Positions 24,501 to 35,000 of a stretch of 64,000 nt of DNA are shown piece by piece. The stretch is from positions 4,669,525 through 4,733,524 of the forward strand of contig CAIIXF020000004.1 of assembly GCA_903813345.2 (NCBI GenBank), in the 5' to 3' direction. How positions within the stretch are numbered: position 1 is the stretch's first letter; each line of letters begins with the position of its first letter. The notes under the pieces are model-generated. The model did no database searches and had not been told where the DNA came from. It saw only the letters and a program-made list of their open reading frames with translations. Source of the DNA: Owenia fusiformis. Taxonomy: Eukaryota; Annelida; Polychaeta; Sabellida; Oweniidae. Position numbers and translations under genes: made by a program.

Positions 24501-27500
24501 GTTCCAAGATCATTTATTTGATAGATAAGATGGGCACTTGAGTATAGGCTCGCAGATTTAAAGGATAACAGAATTGCAGTGAAAATTTAAGTTTTTCTAA
24601 CAAGTGGGTCATTTAATTCCTTTTCAAATATATTTAAAAACGATCCATAGCATTGTGTAAAATACTTTGTAGATAATGAAAAATGTTCACATCCAATTGC
24701 TGCAAAATATCAATGAAGTCATCCTTTTTACCAATTGTTCTCTTTTGATGGTCATTTAGCCCAAAACATTTATCATTTGTTTTTTTAATTAATTAAAAAT
24801 ACCCATGGCAAGCAATGACCCCCGACAAAATATTTGATTTTCTCTTCCACAAATAAAAGTTTATTTTAAGTGAGATAATTTTGTGAAGGTTATGCTCTTT
24901 TGTAGACCACTTCGAGTCCAATAGAAGGACTCGAGTCATTTGCTAAAGATCTACTTATGAAGGAAGCTAAAGTTGACATGTCGATCACAAGCCGACATCC
25001 CTGGATCAGAGAATTCTTAGACAAGTATTTCAACGTAAGCACAGTCGGTGATCGGGAGAAATTAACGAAGGGGTGGGGTAGCTGATTTTCGCTGGAAAAT
25101 CCAATAAATCTGGAACTGATATAGGTGCACAACAGGGGGATATAATGTATGTTCGGTCTTCTAGGATTTTTTTGAGCTGATATGGTTCTAAGATTTAGAT
25201 ATATTTGAAAAGGTACAGCGTCACCAACGTGTAAATACCAATGTTTTTGTTATATATCAAGCGATCGGGGTCTACCCCATCAATTAAAAAATCCTAGAAG
25301 ACTTAACATATCTCCCCATGTCGTGCGTCCATTCATTTAGCAATTCAATCGTAAACGTTCTCTTGAAAAATTCTTCAAGATTTGTTGAATTTTTAAGAGA
25401 AAACATGGGCATTCAACTATTACTTATTTTGTTTCAACAATGTAATTGCTTTGAGTTAACACAGGGCTGAAGAATCAATCTATTTGCATTGACTTTTTTA
25501 TTTGTCATTTTAGTGTCCAAAACATAGAAAATAATTTCAGATGGAGCACTCAGCAGAATATACTAATTCGACAGTTGGACTGAACACTCCTGCTAAATCG
25601 AGCATTGTGTATTCTGAACTGTGTGGAATAGAACAGCTCATCAACAATGGAGGATTAAATATGAATCACCTTCGAATGGATTATTTGGCAAACGCTATAC
25701 TGGCTTTCGCACACGCATTCAAGCGCCTCCATGTTGAATTGTGTGAGGGTCAAGGTCAAAGATGTCACGTGCAATTCCAAAACGAGATAAATGGAGATAT
25801 GATATTGAGGCATCTTTCAAACGCTAGCTTTACAGGTAACACTTTTAGGTAACTTCGCGACTATAAAACCTCAAAGATATTTTCATGGAAAAATTGAAAA
25901 TACCTAGATCATTAAAAATGAAACAAGGAAAAACACATACAACCTCTCAACAGGCAAAATAAACCCCCAACATCGAACACTGATTAATAATATTTCACGC
26001 ACAATGAACGATGCATACTCCCAAGATGGCAGTTCGAGGCAATAAAACATGTTGTTCAATCAGTTTGTGATGTCGCGTTTTTTTCTTAATGCGTGGTAGT
26101 GAAACAATAACATACATGTTGTAAGCAAAGGCTGAAAAAACATTTCAAATACTTATTTTGACATCGAAAATACTACTTAAAGCCCGTAAATTTAGATGAA
26201 GGTTGAGCATGATTTTGTGTTATGGATTCAACATCTATCACGAGATGTAATTCAGGAAAAGTGGATTGTGTTAATATTAAACAATTTTAGCCTTTATAGT
26301 TGCTATGACAATTGAATCAATAAATTGGATTTCTGATTTTTAGGAATACATGGTGAAAAGATCACATTCGATGTACACGGGGAACCAAAGCCTCGTTATA
26401 GCTTAATGAATTATGTCAAAGATGGCGATAGTTATAGATGGAGGGAAGTAGGACAATTTAATTTCCAGGTAGTCTAACATTCACGTCTAAATTATGTTTC
26501 TTACAACGGTGATGCTATGCTATGTATCTTGTTGCATTTTGGATGAGGTTTCTATTGATAAATAGTCCCGGGATTTCGGCCATTACAACCCCGTGGTGGA
26601 TTATTGATTAAGGGTGCATGTAAATGAGATCCTTCACCAATCGTTATCTTGTGTGGGTATGTTAATCGATATTTTAAGTTAGATTCAGTCCCATAGCCAG
26701 GTGATTCGGTGGTGCCAAAAATGACAAAAAATCACTCTGGATTTTTAAAATGACTCCCCTGTTCGGCAAAAGCTGACTTCGGGCCTAAACCTAACGTAAA
26801 CATCAGTAGCTGTCTCGCTACTTGCTTAAATCATAGACCCCTTGCCATTTCTTATGAACTTTTTTTTATCGTAGGAGGGAGAATCCCAACTTGATTTACA
26901 TTCTGAGATAGTTTTTAAGGAGCACATTAGACGGCTGCCCAAATCAGAATGTTCCACCAGCTGTCTTTCAGGGGAAGTCAGGATTCTAACAAAAGGTAAA
27001 TATTTTTCACTTCTGAAAGGAGGAGGGAAATTAGCGCAACAGATTTTGGACAGTCATATGTTTGATTTTGGCCATTTTCTAGGGATTTAAACAGGTGCAT
27101 ATGTTAGGCCAATGCATTACCTCCAGGAAAATCACTTCTAGAGATGATAAAATAATTTCGACTTTGAGACAGGGTAGATGCAAACAACCCACCCACATGA
27201 TTTTTCAGAAATGTTTCCCTGATTTTCGACCCCTTCCATCCCTGCTTTTTTAATTTTTCTTGCATCAATATGTTGCGTTTTGACACATAATTAACCACTT
27301 TAAAGGAAAAAGTGATTCCTCTAGGGGTTTTAAAGATACCCACTATGACTATGGGTGACCAAACTTAGCTGAAACCAATGATTTTCCCTATGGGAAAATA
27401 ACATGGGAAATATTGTTTTCCACTTTATCACTTAGGAATCACTTATTCCTTTTAAGGGGTTAAACTGTGTGTCAAAACGTAACATATTGATGCAAGAAAA

Positions 27501-30500
27501 ATTAATAAAAAAGCAGGGATGGAAGGAGTTGAAAATCAGGAAAACATTTAAGAAAAATCATGTGGGTGGGTTGTTTGCATCTACCCTGTCTCAAAGTCGA
27601 AATTATTTTACCATCTCTAGAAGTGATTTTCCTGGAGGTAATGCATTGGCCTAACATATGCACCTGTTTAAATCCCTAGAAAATGGCCAAAATCAAACAT
27701 ATGACTGTCCAAAATCTGTTGCCCTAATTTCCCTCCTCCTTTGTTTGCTTGTAACGTGATAATACTTTTACTACAAGAAAAAAATATACAAAAGTCAAAA
27801 GTGACACGCAGGTTACTTAAATGATTAGCATAACAGAGCGCGTAATTTGACTTTATATCCAATACCTCCAAATTTTCTAATTTTTTCCTCAATTACAATA
27901 GGTCGAAAACTGATGATAAATTTGATGAATTTTGAAAATCGAAAAGACCACGTGCAGTATGGCAAGTGATTTTAGACGGTCATATCTTTCACCATGAGTA
28001 CTTTCTTGGCATAAATACAGTGGTTTTTATTAAAACACTATGTTTTCTTTCAAGTGAAGTACCCATGATGATAAAAATATCAATCGAACAATTCGAAAAA
28101 TTATGAATAGGGACCCCATGTCAACATTTTTTCGAAATATTGAACCTATTTACTTAAAAGAGGATCTCCCTTTTCTGATTTTTATTACACGAAAAGATTA
28201 TTCAACAAGGGCTCTAAACCATCTTCAAAAATATAATTGTATTGAAAGTCTAGTTTTGAAGATATCAAGTTTCGATGACCAAAATGATCCTGAAAACAAT
28301 GGATAGCACGAGTTTTCCATATGGGAAAATAACATTGGATATGTGTTTTTTAACTTTAACGCATTTCAATACGCATCCCCTTTTCAGAAACTGTTCATAT
28401 AGTGTAGGAGAAACTTTTGATATGTTTAAATTGAGAAAAGCAAGATCCTCTGCCTAACATTTTTTTAAAAGTGCCAGGGTGGGGCTCTAATCCATAATTT
28501 TTCAGAGAGTTGGATTGATATTTTACTATCATGGGGACTTCACTTGAAACATAAACATATTTGTTTAATAAAAACTTTTGTTTTTATGGCCAGAAAGTAC
28601 TCACGGTGAAAGATATGACTGTCTAAAAATCACTTGCCATACTGCACATGGACATTTCCATGTTAACCAATGGGAAATGGTAGGTTTGCCGCATGTCATA
28701 GACAGAATATCCATCCATCCGACTCCTTGCAAGTTAGGTAGGCAATCGATATATTTCTTCGTGATCAACTGTTATCATCAAGTTATAGGGCTTTAAATTT
28801 AACCCTCCCAATGAAATAACACAAGAAGCGAAAAATAATTTTTAAAAATGACTTTGAAGCTCTGTAACTTTAGTATTCATCAAGTAAACTAAACACTTAG
28901 TGTGCAAAAAATGTGACAATTCAATTTTATAGATATTTTTGCTGAATCGTTCACTGAATAGATATCTTGATTTCTGATTTGCCCCGAATCCTCCATTTCC
29001 CATTGGTTTACATGGGAATGACGATTTTTAAAAATCCATCAAATTTATCATCAATTTTCGATTTACTGTGACTGAGGAAAAAATTGAGAAAATTTGGAGG
29101 TATTGGAAATAAAGTCAAACTACGTTTCCGTCAATAGTATTAAGTATTTTTCGTAGGTTAAGTAAATAAAAATTCAAAAATAAATTGGCTTTAACACGTA
29201 GTTCAATGGGGGAGCTAAGGTTGCTAAACTTATAGAGGGGAGTGTAATGGTATGATTGCACATGCATAGTTGTACTTGCAATGTATTTCATCTCTTTGGT
29301 AACACCATGCAGGTTAAGATACATTTTTCAGATGGGGATAGAAGATGTTGTTGGAGTTGTGCCCCATGCGAAGTTAACGAGTTCATGAAAGATGCCTATA
29401 CCTGTGAGAAATGTGATGTCGGAACCAAACCAAATGTGACTCAATCAGGGTGTGTAGCCATTGAACCAATTTACTTATCATATGAAAATCCTTGGGCGAT
29501 CGTCAATATGATCATAGCTTCGTGTGGAATTTGTGCAACGTTAGTGGTAATTGGAATATTTTATCTCAACAAAAATACAACCATAGTGAAGGCATCTGGA
29601 GGGACATTGAATTTCATTCTTCTTTTCGGGGTACTTCTTTCCTACGCAGTGACGTTTATTCTCGTTGCCAAACCAACGGGTTTTACATGTGCGGTGTCAC
29701 GATTAATACCGGGACTATGCTATACATTCTCGTATGCTCCCGTCTTTACAAAAACTCACAGGATATCGAAATTATTTAACAAAAGAAGCTTTGGACGGCA
29801 TTCAAAGGATATTACTGAAAAATGGACAGTATTTTTGACGTGTCTTTTGATATTTGTTCAAGTCCCAATAGTAGGCATATGGCTACATTTCGATCCACCC
29901 GGAACTACTTTACAATATAATGATTACCAGACAACGGTACTCATCTGCAAAGGGGCGGGAGATTTTAGCTATCTGATTGGATTGGCGTATCCATTTGTCC
30001 TAATTCTGTTCTGTACTCTATATGCGATACAAAGCAGAAACATTCCAAATGTTTTCTCAGAAAGTAGATATATCGCATTTACAATGTACTCGACGTGTGT
30101 TATTTGGCTGGCCTTCATACCTGTGTACATGGTGACTCTGAGTAACATACCCCTCCGCGTGACGTCAATATGTATAACACTAGGATTGGATGCATCTGTA
30201 ACTCTTGGTAAGTGATAAGATTGATATAAGGTGATCGCGTTGATTATGATACAAGAAATTATCAAATTATGAAATTTAACACACTGTAAATGTCTTGAAT
30301 GCAATTATCTATAATACTCTCTTTATACATATTAATAAATTCGTATACTGATTTCCTTTTTCAGGGATGCTATTCGGGCCCAAGGCATATGTTATTTTAT
30401 TTCGTCAGGACCATAATCAGAGGGACTATTTTCTTCAAAAGACAATGGAATTTTCTCAAAAAGTTACCGCGCACCAAATGAATTCTAAACTTGGGAAACA

Positions 30501-30576
30501 CGGTAGTCACAGTAGTTTAAGCTTTGACAGTGTTGCACAAAATAAAGCGTCGACTCCAGTACATTCTCGAAATTAG
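15600..30576 (+). CDS. Metabotropic glutamate receptor-like class C GPCR, 12 exons
   Basis: Exons: 15600-15824, 20999-21115, 22623-22736, 23166-23469, 23880-23969, 24314-24390, 24906-25034, 25541-25835, 26344-26468, 26875-26995, 29332-30207, 30365-30576. All have AG acceptors and GT donors with matching phases; total 894 codons plus stop. Residues 1-~20 are a signal peptide (ILLTGIMLS). Exons 1-9 form the bilobed ligand-binding domain (LGFVLPVHN, IPQISYESTS, FPFFFRTVTSD, FNWTY, SNYGRS, IGTDGW). Exons 10-11 give a cysteine-rich domain with exactly nine cysteines. Exon 11 holds most of the seven-helix domain (TIVKASGGTL, TKTHRI, ESRYIAFTMYSTCVIWLAF) and exon 12 the end (GPKAYVIL) and a short tail. 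Aligned from memory with mammalian mGluRs, the Arg, Ser/Thr, Asp and Tyr residues that hold an amino-acid ligand appear kept, but an Arg after TDGW is Glu. An amino-acid ligand is likely; glutamate is not proven. Exon 8 is odd (see findings). Confidence 0.92.
15825..20998. other. Intron 1 of the receptor gene
   Basis: Holds the mariner-type element at 17,253-18,322 and otherwise AT-rich sequence without supported features. Starts GTACGT and ends TTTTCAG. Confidence 0.6.
17253..18322. mobile_element. Decayed Tc1/mariner-type transposon, long inverted ends
   Basis: Begins CAGGGTGTTCCAAAAGTAAC and ends in its complement, flanked by TA (17,251-17,252 and 18,323-18,324). The inverted repeats extend roughly 230 bp inward (GCACCAATCG..., TAACATGACAT). 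The minus strand at ~17,680-17,900 keeps a broken transposase: VIHLDSAPARRS (the mariner DNAxxH segment) then, after a frameshift, PYSSDHAISNFYLY (the PYSPDLAPxDFxLF motif). Confidence 0.85.
21333..22174. mobile_element. Mariner-type non-autonomous element in intron 2
   Basis: Begins CAGGTGGGCCAATTTC and ends GGCCCACCCTG, flanked by TA (21,331-21,332 and 22,175-22,176). GGAAATGGATGTATTTCGAAA near the left end is inverted at ~22,110-22,135. No transposase motif is visible inside; a 66-codon frame at 21,308-21,508 overlaps its left end but is unlikely to be a gene. Confidence 0.7.
22910..23065 (+). repeat. Interspersed repeat, related to 51,360-51,530
   Basis: The two loci share the series TCAATTTCCTCTCAA, TGTCCATGT and TTTCTCTCAGA/CTCTCAGAGTTATA, in the same order. 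It sits in receptor intron 3. No coding content. Confidence 0.5.
23780..23850 (-). repeat. tRNA-derived SINE fragment
   Basis: The minus strand reads GGTTCACCAGTATAGCTCAG then CGGTAGCGCG. It contains a near-perfect RNA polymerase III A box (TAGCTCAGCGGTAGCGC), but no B box (GGTTCGANTCC) follows within 60 bp. Probably the truncated head of a SINE rather than a tRNA gene. Confidence 0.4.
25036..25330 (+). repeat. Interspersed repeat, copy 1 (also at 41,010-41,265)
   Basis: Shares TAGGATTTTTTTGA(G/A)C, TGATATG, TTCTAAGAT, AATGTTTTTG and ATCAAGC in order with 41,140-41,250. It begins right after the exon 7 donor of the receptor gene. No coding content. Confidence 0.5.
27017..27743. repeat. Large palindrome, ~340-bp arms, in receptor intron 10
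   Basis: The left arm from GGAGGAGGGAAATTAG is mirrored at 27,724-27,743 by CTAATTTCCCTCCTCC. Matching internal landmarks include TTTGATTTTGGCCATTTTCT, CAATGCATTACCTCCAGGAA and CATGTGGGTGGGTTG in opposite orientation. The arms are nearly identical, which implies a recent origin or gene conversion. The 79- and 61-codon frames here are mirror images of one arm. Confidence 0.9.
27845..29244. mobile_element. Nested foldback element ending at a DNA-transposon terminus
   Basis: 27,845-28,090 (TTGACTTTATATCCAATACC, then CATATCTTTCACC) is inverted at 28,490-28,660 and 28,980-29,125. A second small inversion pairs 28,655-28,685 with 28,988-29,020 (AACCAATGGGAAATGG). The right end, GGAGCTAAGG...GAGGGGAGTG (29,211-29,244), is the same terminus as 7,297-7,358. 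It stops 87 bp before receptor exon 11. The left terminus is not identifiable. Confidence 0.65.
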
Positions 30577-30803
30577 AGAAGCTTAGTAACACATATTTGT
30601 GAGAACAAATACGTGAACGAGGAACATTATTGCCGATGCGATTCTTGTCCCCAGGGAACAATACTGTATCAGTACGTCCTCGTTCATATTTCTCAAAACA
30701 ATGCCATATCGATGCATATGACAATGAATAACAATAGTGAATCTGATAGTAGCAAGTATAGATAGCGCACGTTACAAATATATAGTAAGACATCGTTTTG
30801 TGA

Positions 30804-30809
30804 AATAAA
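30804..30809 (+). promoter_or_regulatory. Likely polyadenylation signal of the receptor gene
   Basis: AATAAA 228 bases after the receptor stop codon, the first canonical hexamer downstream. Confidence 0.5.
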
Positions 30810-32028
30810 TGATATTATTTATTTGAAATATGGCCTTCCGTTGATACAATACACTCATATTGTAGATTGAGATACATTAAAATATGAGCCTGGCCATAGG
30901 AAAACCGGTCTTATCACAAAAATTAAAATTGTGCTACAGAGCAAAAAAATGTGCCCAAGATTAAGAGGAAAATATGCTAAACTAAAATCCGACTTTTTGG
31001 TCTATATAATAGCAAGGAAAATCGTTAAGTCATGGCTCATTTGAAAGGTATTTTTGTGCTTTTTAAGATAAACAAAAAACAAAATATAGAAAAGTATGTG
31101 ATAAGACCCCCTTTCCTGTGACCTGGCTCATATATTGGATGCGAGGTGGACTTTCAATTTCTACGTCTACGAAGAACTTTTGGTAGACGCAATCTTTCAT
31201 GCGATGTTGAGTAGAGATAATGTGAAGTAAGGAATGACTTGATGCGCTCGAGAAACTTCATATTGCAAATATTCAACCTTACAATTGTTTGTACATTAAG
31301 TTTATTGACGGGGCAGTATACGTAGTTAAGAACAAATGTACTTGTGTTGCATTGGTATGATACAAAGCTTGTTTTCTGTTCATATTGAAGCTAGGAAAAT
31401 AGCTCAAATAGAAAACAAGATTCAGGGATCATTAGCCACCGATGTGTTTTTAATACCATTGCTTTAAAAGATGGCGCATGTGGTTGAAATTTGATCAGAA
31501 ATTAATGAATCGCGTGATACCAAAACTTTGCCAGAAACTTGAAATGAAATGTTGACATATCCGACATTATTTTGATAATTTATTGAAAGACCCGGTGTGG
31601 CCCGTTTTAGCAGTTTTGGCGATCAAAAAGTAAGTACCTATTAATTAATTGGGAGTACTATGAACATCAAAGAAGTCCTTATTTTGCCAAAGGATGCTAA
31701 ACAGTATGCGCAGAGTCCCTTTAAATAATAAATTATGCAAAATGTTGTGAAAAAAACGTTACCCAATCATCACTGTATAATAGCATAATATAACCTTTTA
31801 GTACACGTATGTATCTTTGCAAATTCTATAATATCGATGTGCATTTATTTTGAAATAATTGATTATTATATACACAATACAGTGTTGAATAAGATTACAC
31901 GTATATTCATTTAAAGCATCTAGTGTTTGTTTAACTTGCTGTAAAAAGATACAGCGCCTACACAACAACTATGGTATATTAATCCACATTCATCCTTTGA
32001 AGTATAATTGTAATCATGATTATTAGTT
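30810..32028. other. Intergenic between two convergent genes
   Basis: No gene or element seen. A TTTATT at 31,844-31,849 reads AATAAA on the minus strand, 180 bases past the stop of the arginine-rich gene, and is its likely polyadenylation signal. Confidence 0.45.
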
Positions 32029-35000
32029 CTACGAAAGTTGCATGTTTGCAAGTGCACTCCTAATTCTATTTCTCATTCCGCCTCTGCCCCTCGCACGTCT
32101 GCGTTCAGCTTTTGTGCGCCGACGTCCAGATATCCGACGTTCTTCTCTCTCCTTTAAGCGCCGTCGTCTGGCGCGTTGACGTCGAATTTGTCGCCTTGAT
32201 TTACGTCGTCGACCTCCTCTATTTTCATTCTGTCGTTGACGCTGCCTTAAAGCTGTCTGTCGGGCTGATATCGGAAATGCGTTGGCGTTATCTGCTTGAC
32301 GGACAGTTGGCGCATTGACTGGTATTACCCCCAGTCCGCCAAATCCAGCATGACCACGGCTGCCCATGCCCTGATTTTGTCCAGTGCGCATGACGGAATT
32401 TGGAAGCATGTCCGGTTTACCAAGGCCCTGGAGGTCATCTATAGATATCGTGGCCTCTTGTTGTCGTTGTCTGTTACGCCTTCGTTTTCCTTTGCGCCTT
32501 GGCGAGCAGTCATACTGGAAAAAGAAGAAAACTTATAAAAAACTTGTCAAATGTATGCATTAGAACTTTTTTATTATGTGATTCAAAATCATATAATTTG
32601 TGGTTTTAAAATCCGTAAAATACTTTAACCATATCCGGATATGGAAATAATGCTATTTTTCTTAAATAAAACGCTTCAATATATATATCTTTTATTGACT
32701 CTTTAGATGTCATTACCTGACATATAAGTCATTACAAAATGAAATTTTACAAAAACTACACTACACTACACTACACTAATATATACAATTTATACAAAAA
32801 ACTTGTTATTTACATATGTTATAATATACTTTAGGTGTGATGCATCCAAATGTTAATCCCCAGGCAAGTTTAAGTTTTTGAATGATTTCGTAATAAAACT
32901 TCCAACTTGATTTTGCACATATTTATCTTTTGAAGAAATTAACATAATGAATGTATTTTCAGGATCATGTTGATCAACATCAATTTTGCTAGTGATGTTG
33001 TCAAACAATATTCTTCTATTTTCTCTATGTATTTGGCATTTAATCATGAAATGAACCTCATTTTCTATTTCCCCACAAAAGTTACACAATCTTTCATATT
33101 CAGGTTTTGGCCGTGGTTTTACATGTCTACCCAGTTCTATTTGTAATTTATGTGAACTTAATCTCAGTTGTGAAATTGATTGCCTGTGATTTTTGTTTTG
33201 AAGGCTTAAATATTGTTCTCTTTCGAAAATTGTTTTGAATTTAATGTATGTTCTTAAAACTGGGTATAATTGTAAATCACACTTCCATTTCTCCTTATAA
33301 TTTTGGTGCAATGTTTTAGTTAGATTCTTTTTGAATACATAGTCATCATCAACAACTTGTTCATTCCAAGTGCTTTCAAGATTACAATCTTTTAAAATAT
33401 TATGAACCTTACTTGACCAAGTATTTTTAAATCCTAAACTGTACATTTCATAGTCATATAGATATGCTTTATAAAGGAGGTTATCTGGACAAAGTTGTAT
33501 AAGCCGTATCCAATATTTAATAAGATTAATATCAAAGCACAAACTAAGGGGGAAACGACCCAGCTCCCCATAGACTGCTAGGGTTGCAGTTGATGTTTTC
33601 ACACCAAGAATGCTTTTTAAAAAGGACAGGTGAATAGTTTTAAGTGACTTGATATGTTTTTTACTTGACCATATTTCTGAACCATACATCAAAATTGGTT
33701 GGACAAGTGAATCAAATAAATGTAAGGCAACTGATATGGGAATGTCATTAAACTTGTGATATTGTTGCTTTATTTTGAATAAAGCTTTTCTAGATTGTTC
33801 TTTAAGATAGCATATTTGTTTATCAAAATTATTTTTACTGTTGAAGATACACCCTAGGTATTTGTAGTCTTCTACACATGCAATCACTTTATTATTGAAT
33901 TTAAAAGTTTCATCTGATTTAGAGTTAAAAATAATAGCCTTTGTTTTAACAGTGTTGACAACAAGATGATAATTTCTGCAAAAATCAAAGAGAGAGTCTA
34001 GCATAGATTGTGCCCCAGATTTAGAGCTAGCTATTATTACTAAGTCATCAGCCCAAAGTAGATGGTTTAAAGAAACACCTTCAAACTCTATACCATGTTC
34101 TGAGGGAAGAAAATCTTTCAAGTCATCCAAAAAATGGTTGAAAAGATATGTACTGAGAACAGAGCCCTGCATAACGCCAATTCCAGTATTGTACGTTGGG
34201 GTAATGCCATCTTTAAGTTTGAGACATGATTTCGATTTTTTATACATGCTATCAATAATTTTAAACATTTTTGAACTTGGATGTATCCCTGATTTACATA
34301 ATTTATAAAGAAGTGCTGTCCTGTTGACATAATCAAACGCTTTCCTAAAATCTACCATTATACAATATAGAGGCTTTTTCTGCCTCTTAAAATGTGAAAT
34401 AATAGTGTTTAAAATGAACAAATTATCTGTTGTACGGTGACCAGATTTATAAGCACCTTGTAATGGGTCTTGAATATTGAGCATTTCTGCATTGAACACT
34501 AATCTTGTTTGAATGATTGTATCAAAAACATTTCCTAGACAAGCAAGTACATTGATTCCTCTGTAATTATCTGGATTGAAACGTGATCCTTGTTTGTAAA
34601 GAGTGGAGAGCATACCGATGCTCCATTCTTCAGGGTAATCTCCTCTATCAAAGATAAAATTAAATAGTGCAGTAAAATCTAATGATAGAGCTTTACAATT
34701 TTTAATAATATTAGATGGTAAGCCATCAATACCTGGTGATTTATTTAAGGCATTTAGAACCTCTTTTTCATGTATAACATTGTTAAGTAAATGATCACTA
34801 ATTTGTAATGAATCTGTATATGAATTATGCATGTTATATTCCAATATAAAGATTTGCATTTTATCTAAAGCTTCATAATCAAAGAAGTCATATTTAGGTG
34901 CTTTACCAAGGTTTTTGAAAGTATCCAAAAGTACAGAGGTTGAAATTGGAATATCTCTGCTATCATTTTTACCAGGGATTGAATGTACCATTTTCCAAAA

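Noticed and set aside
27104-27654. Two similar small ORFs (79 and 61 codons)
   Set aside because: They are mirror readings of the two palindrome arms, not paralogous genes.
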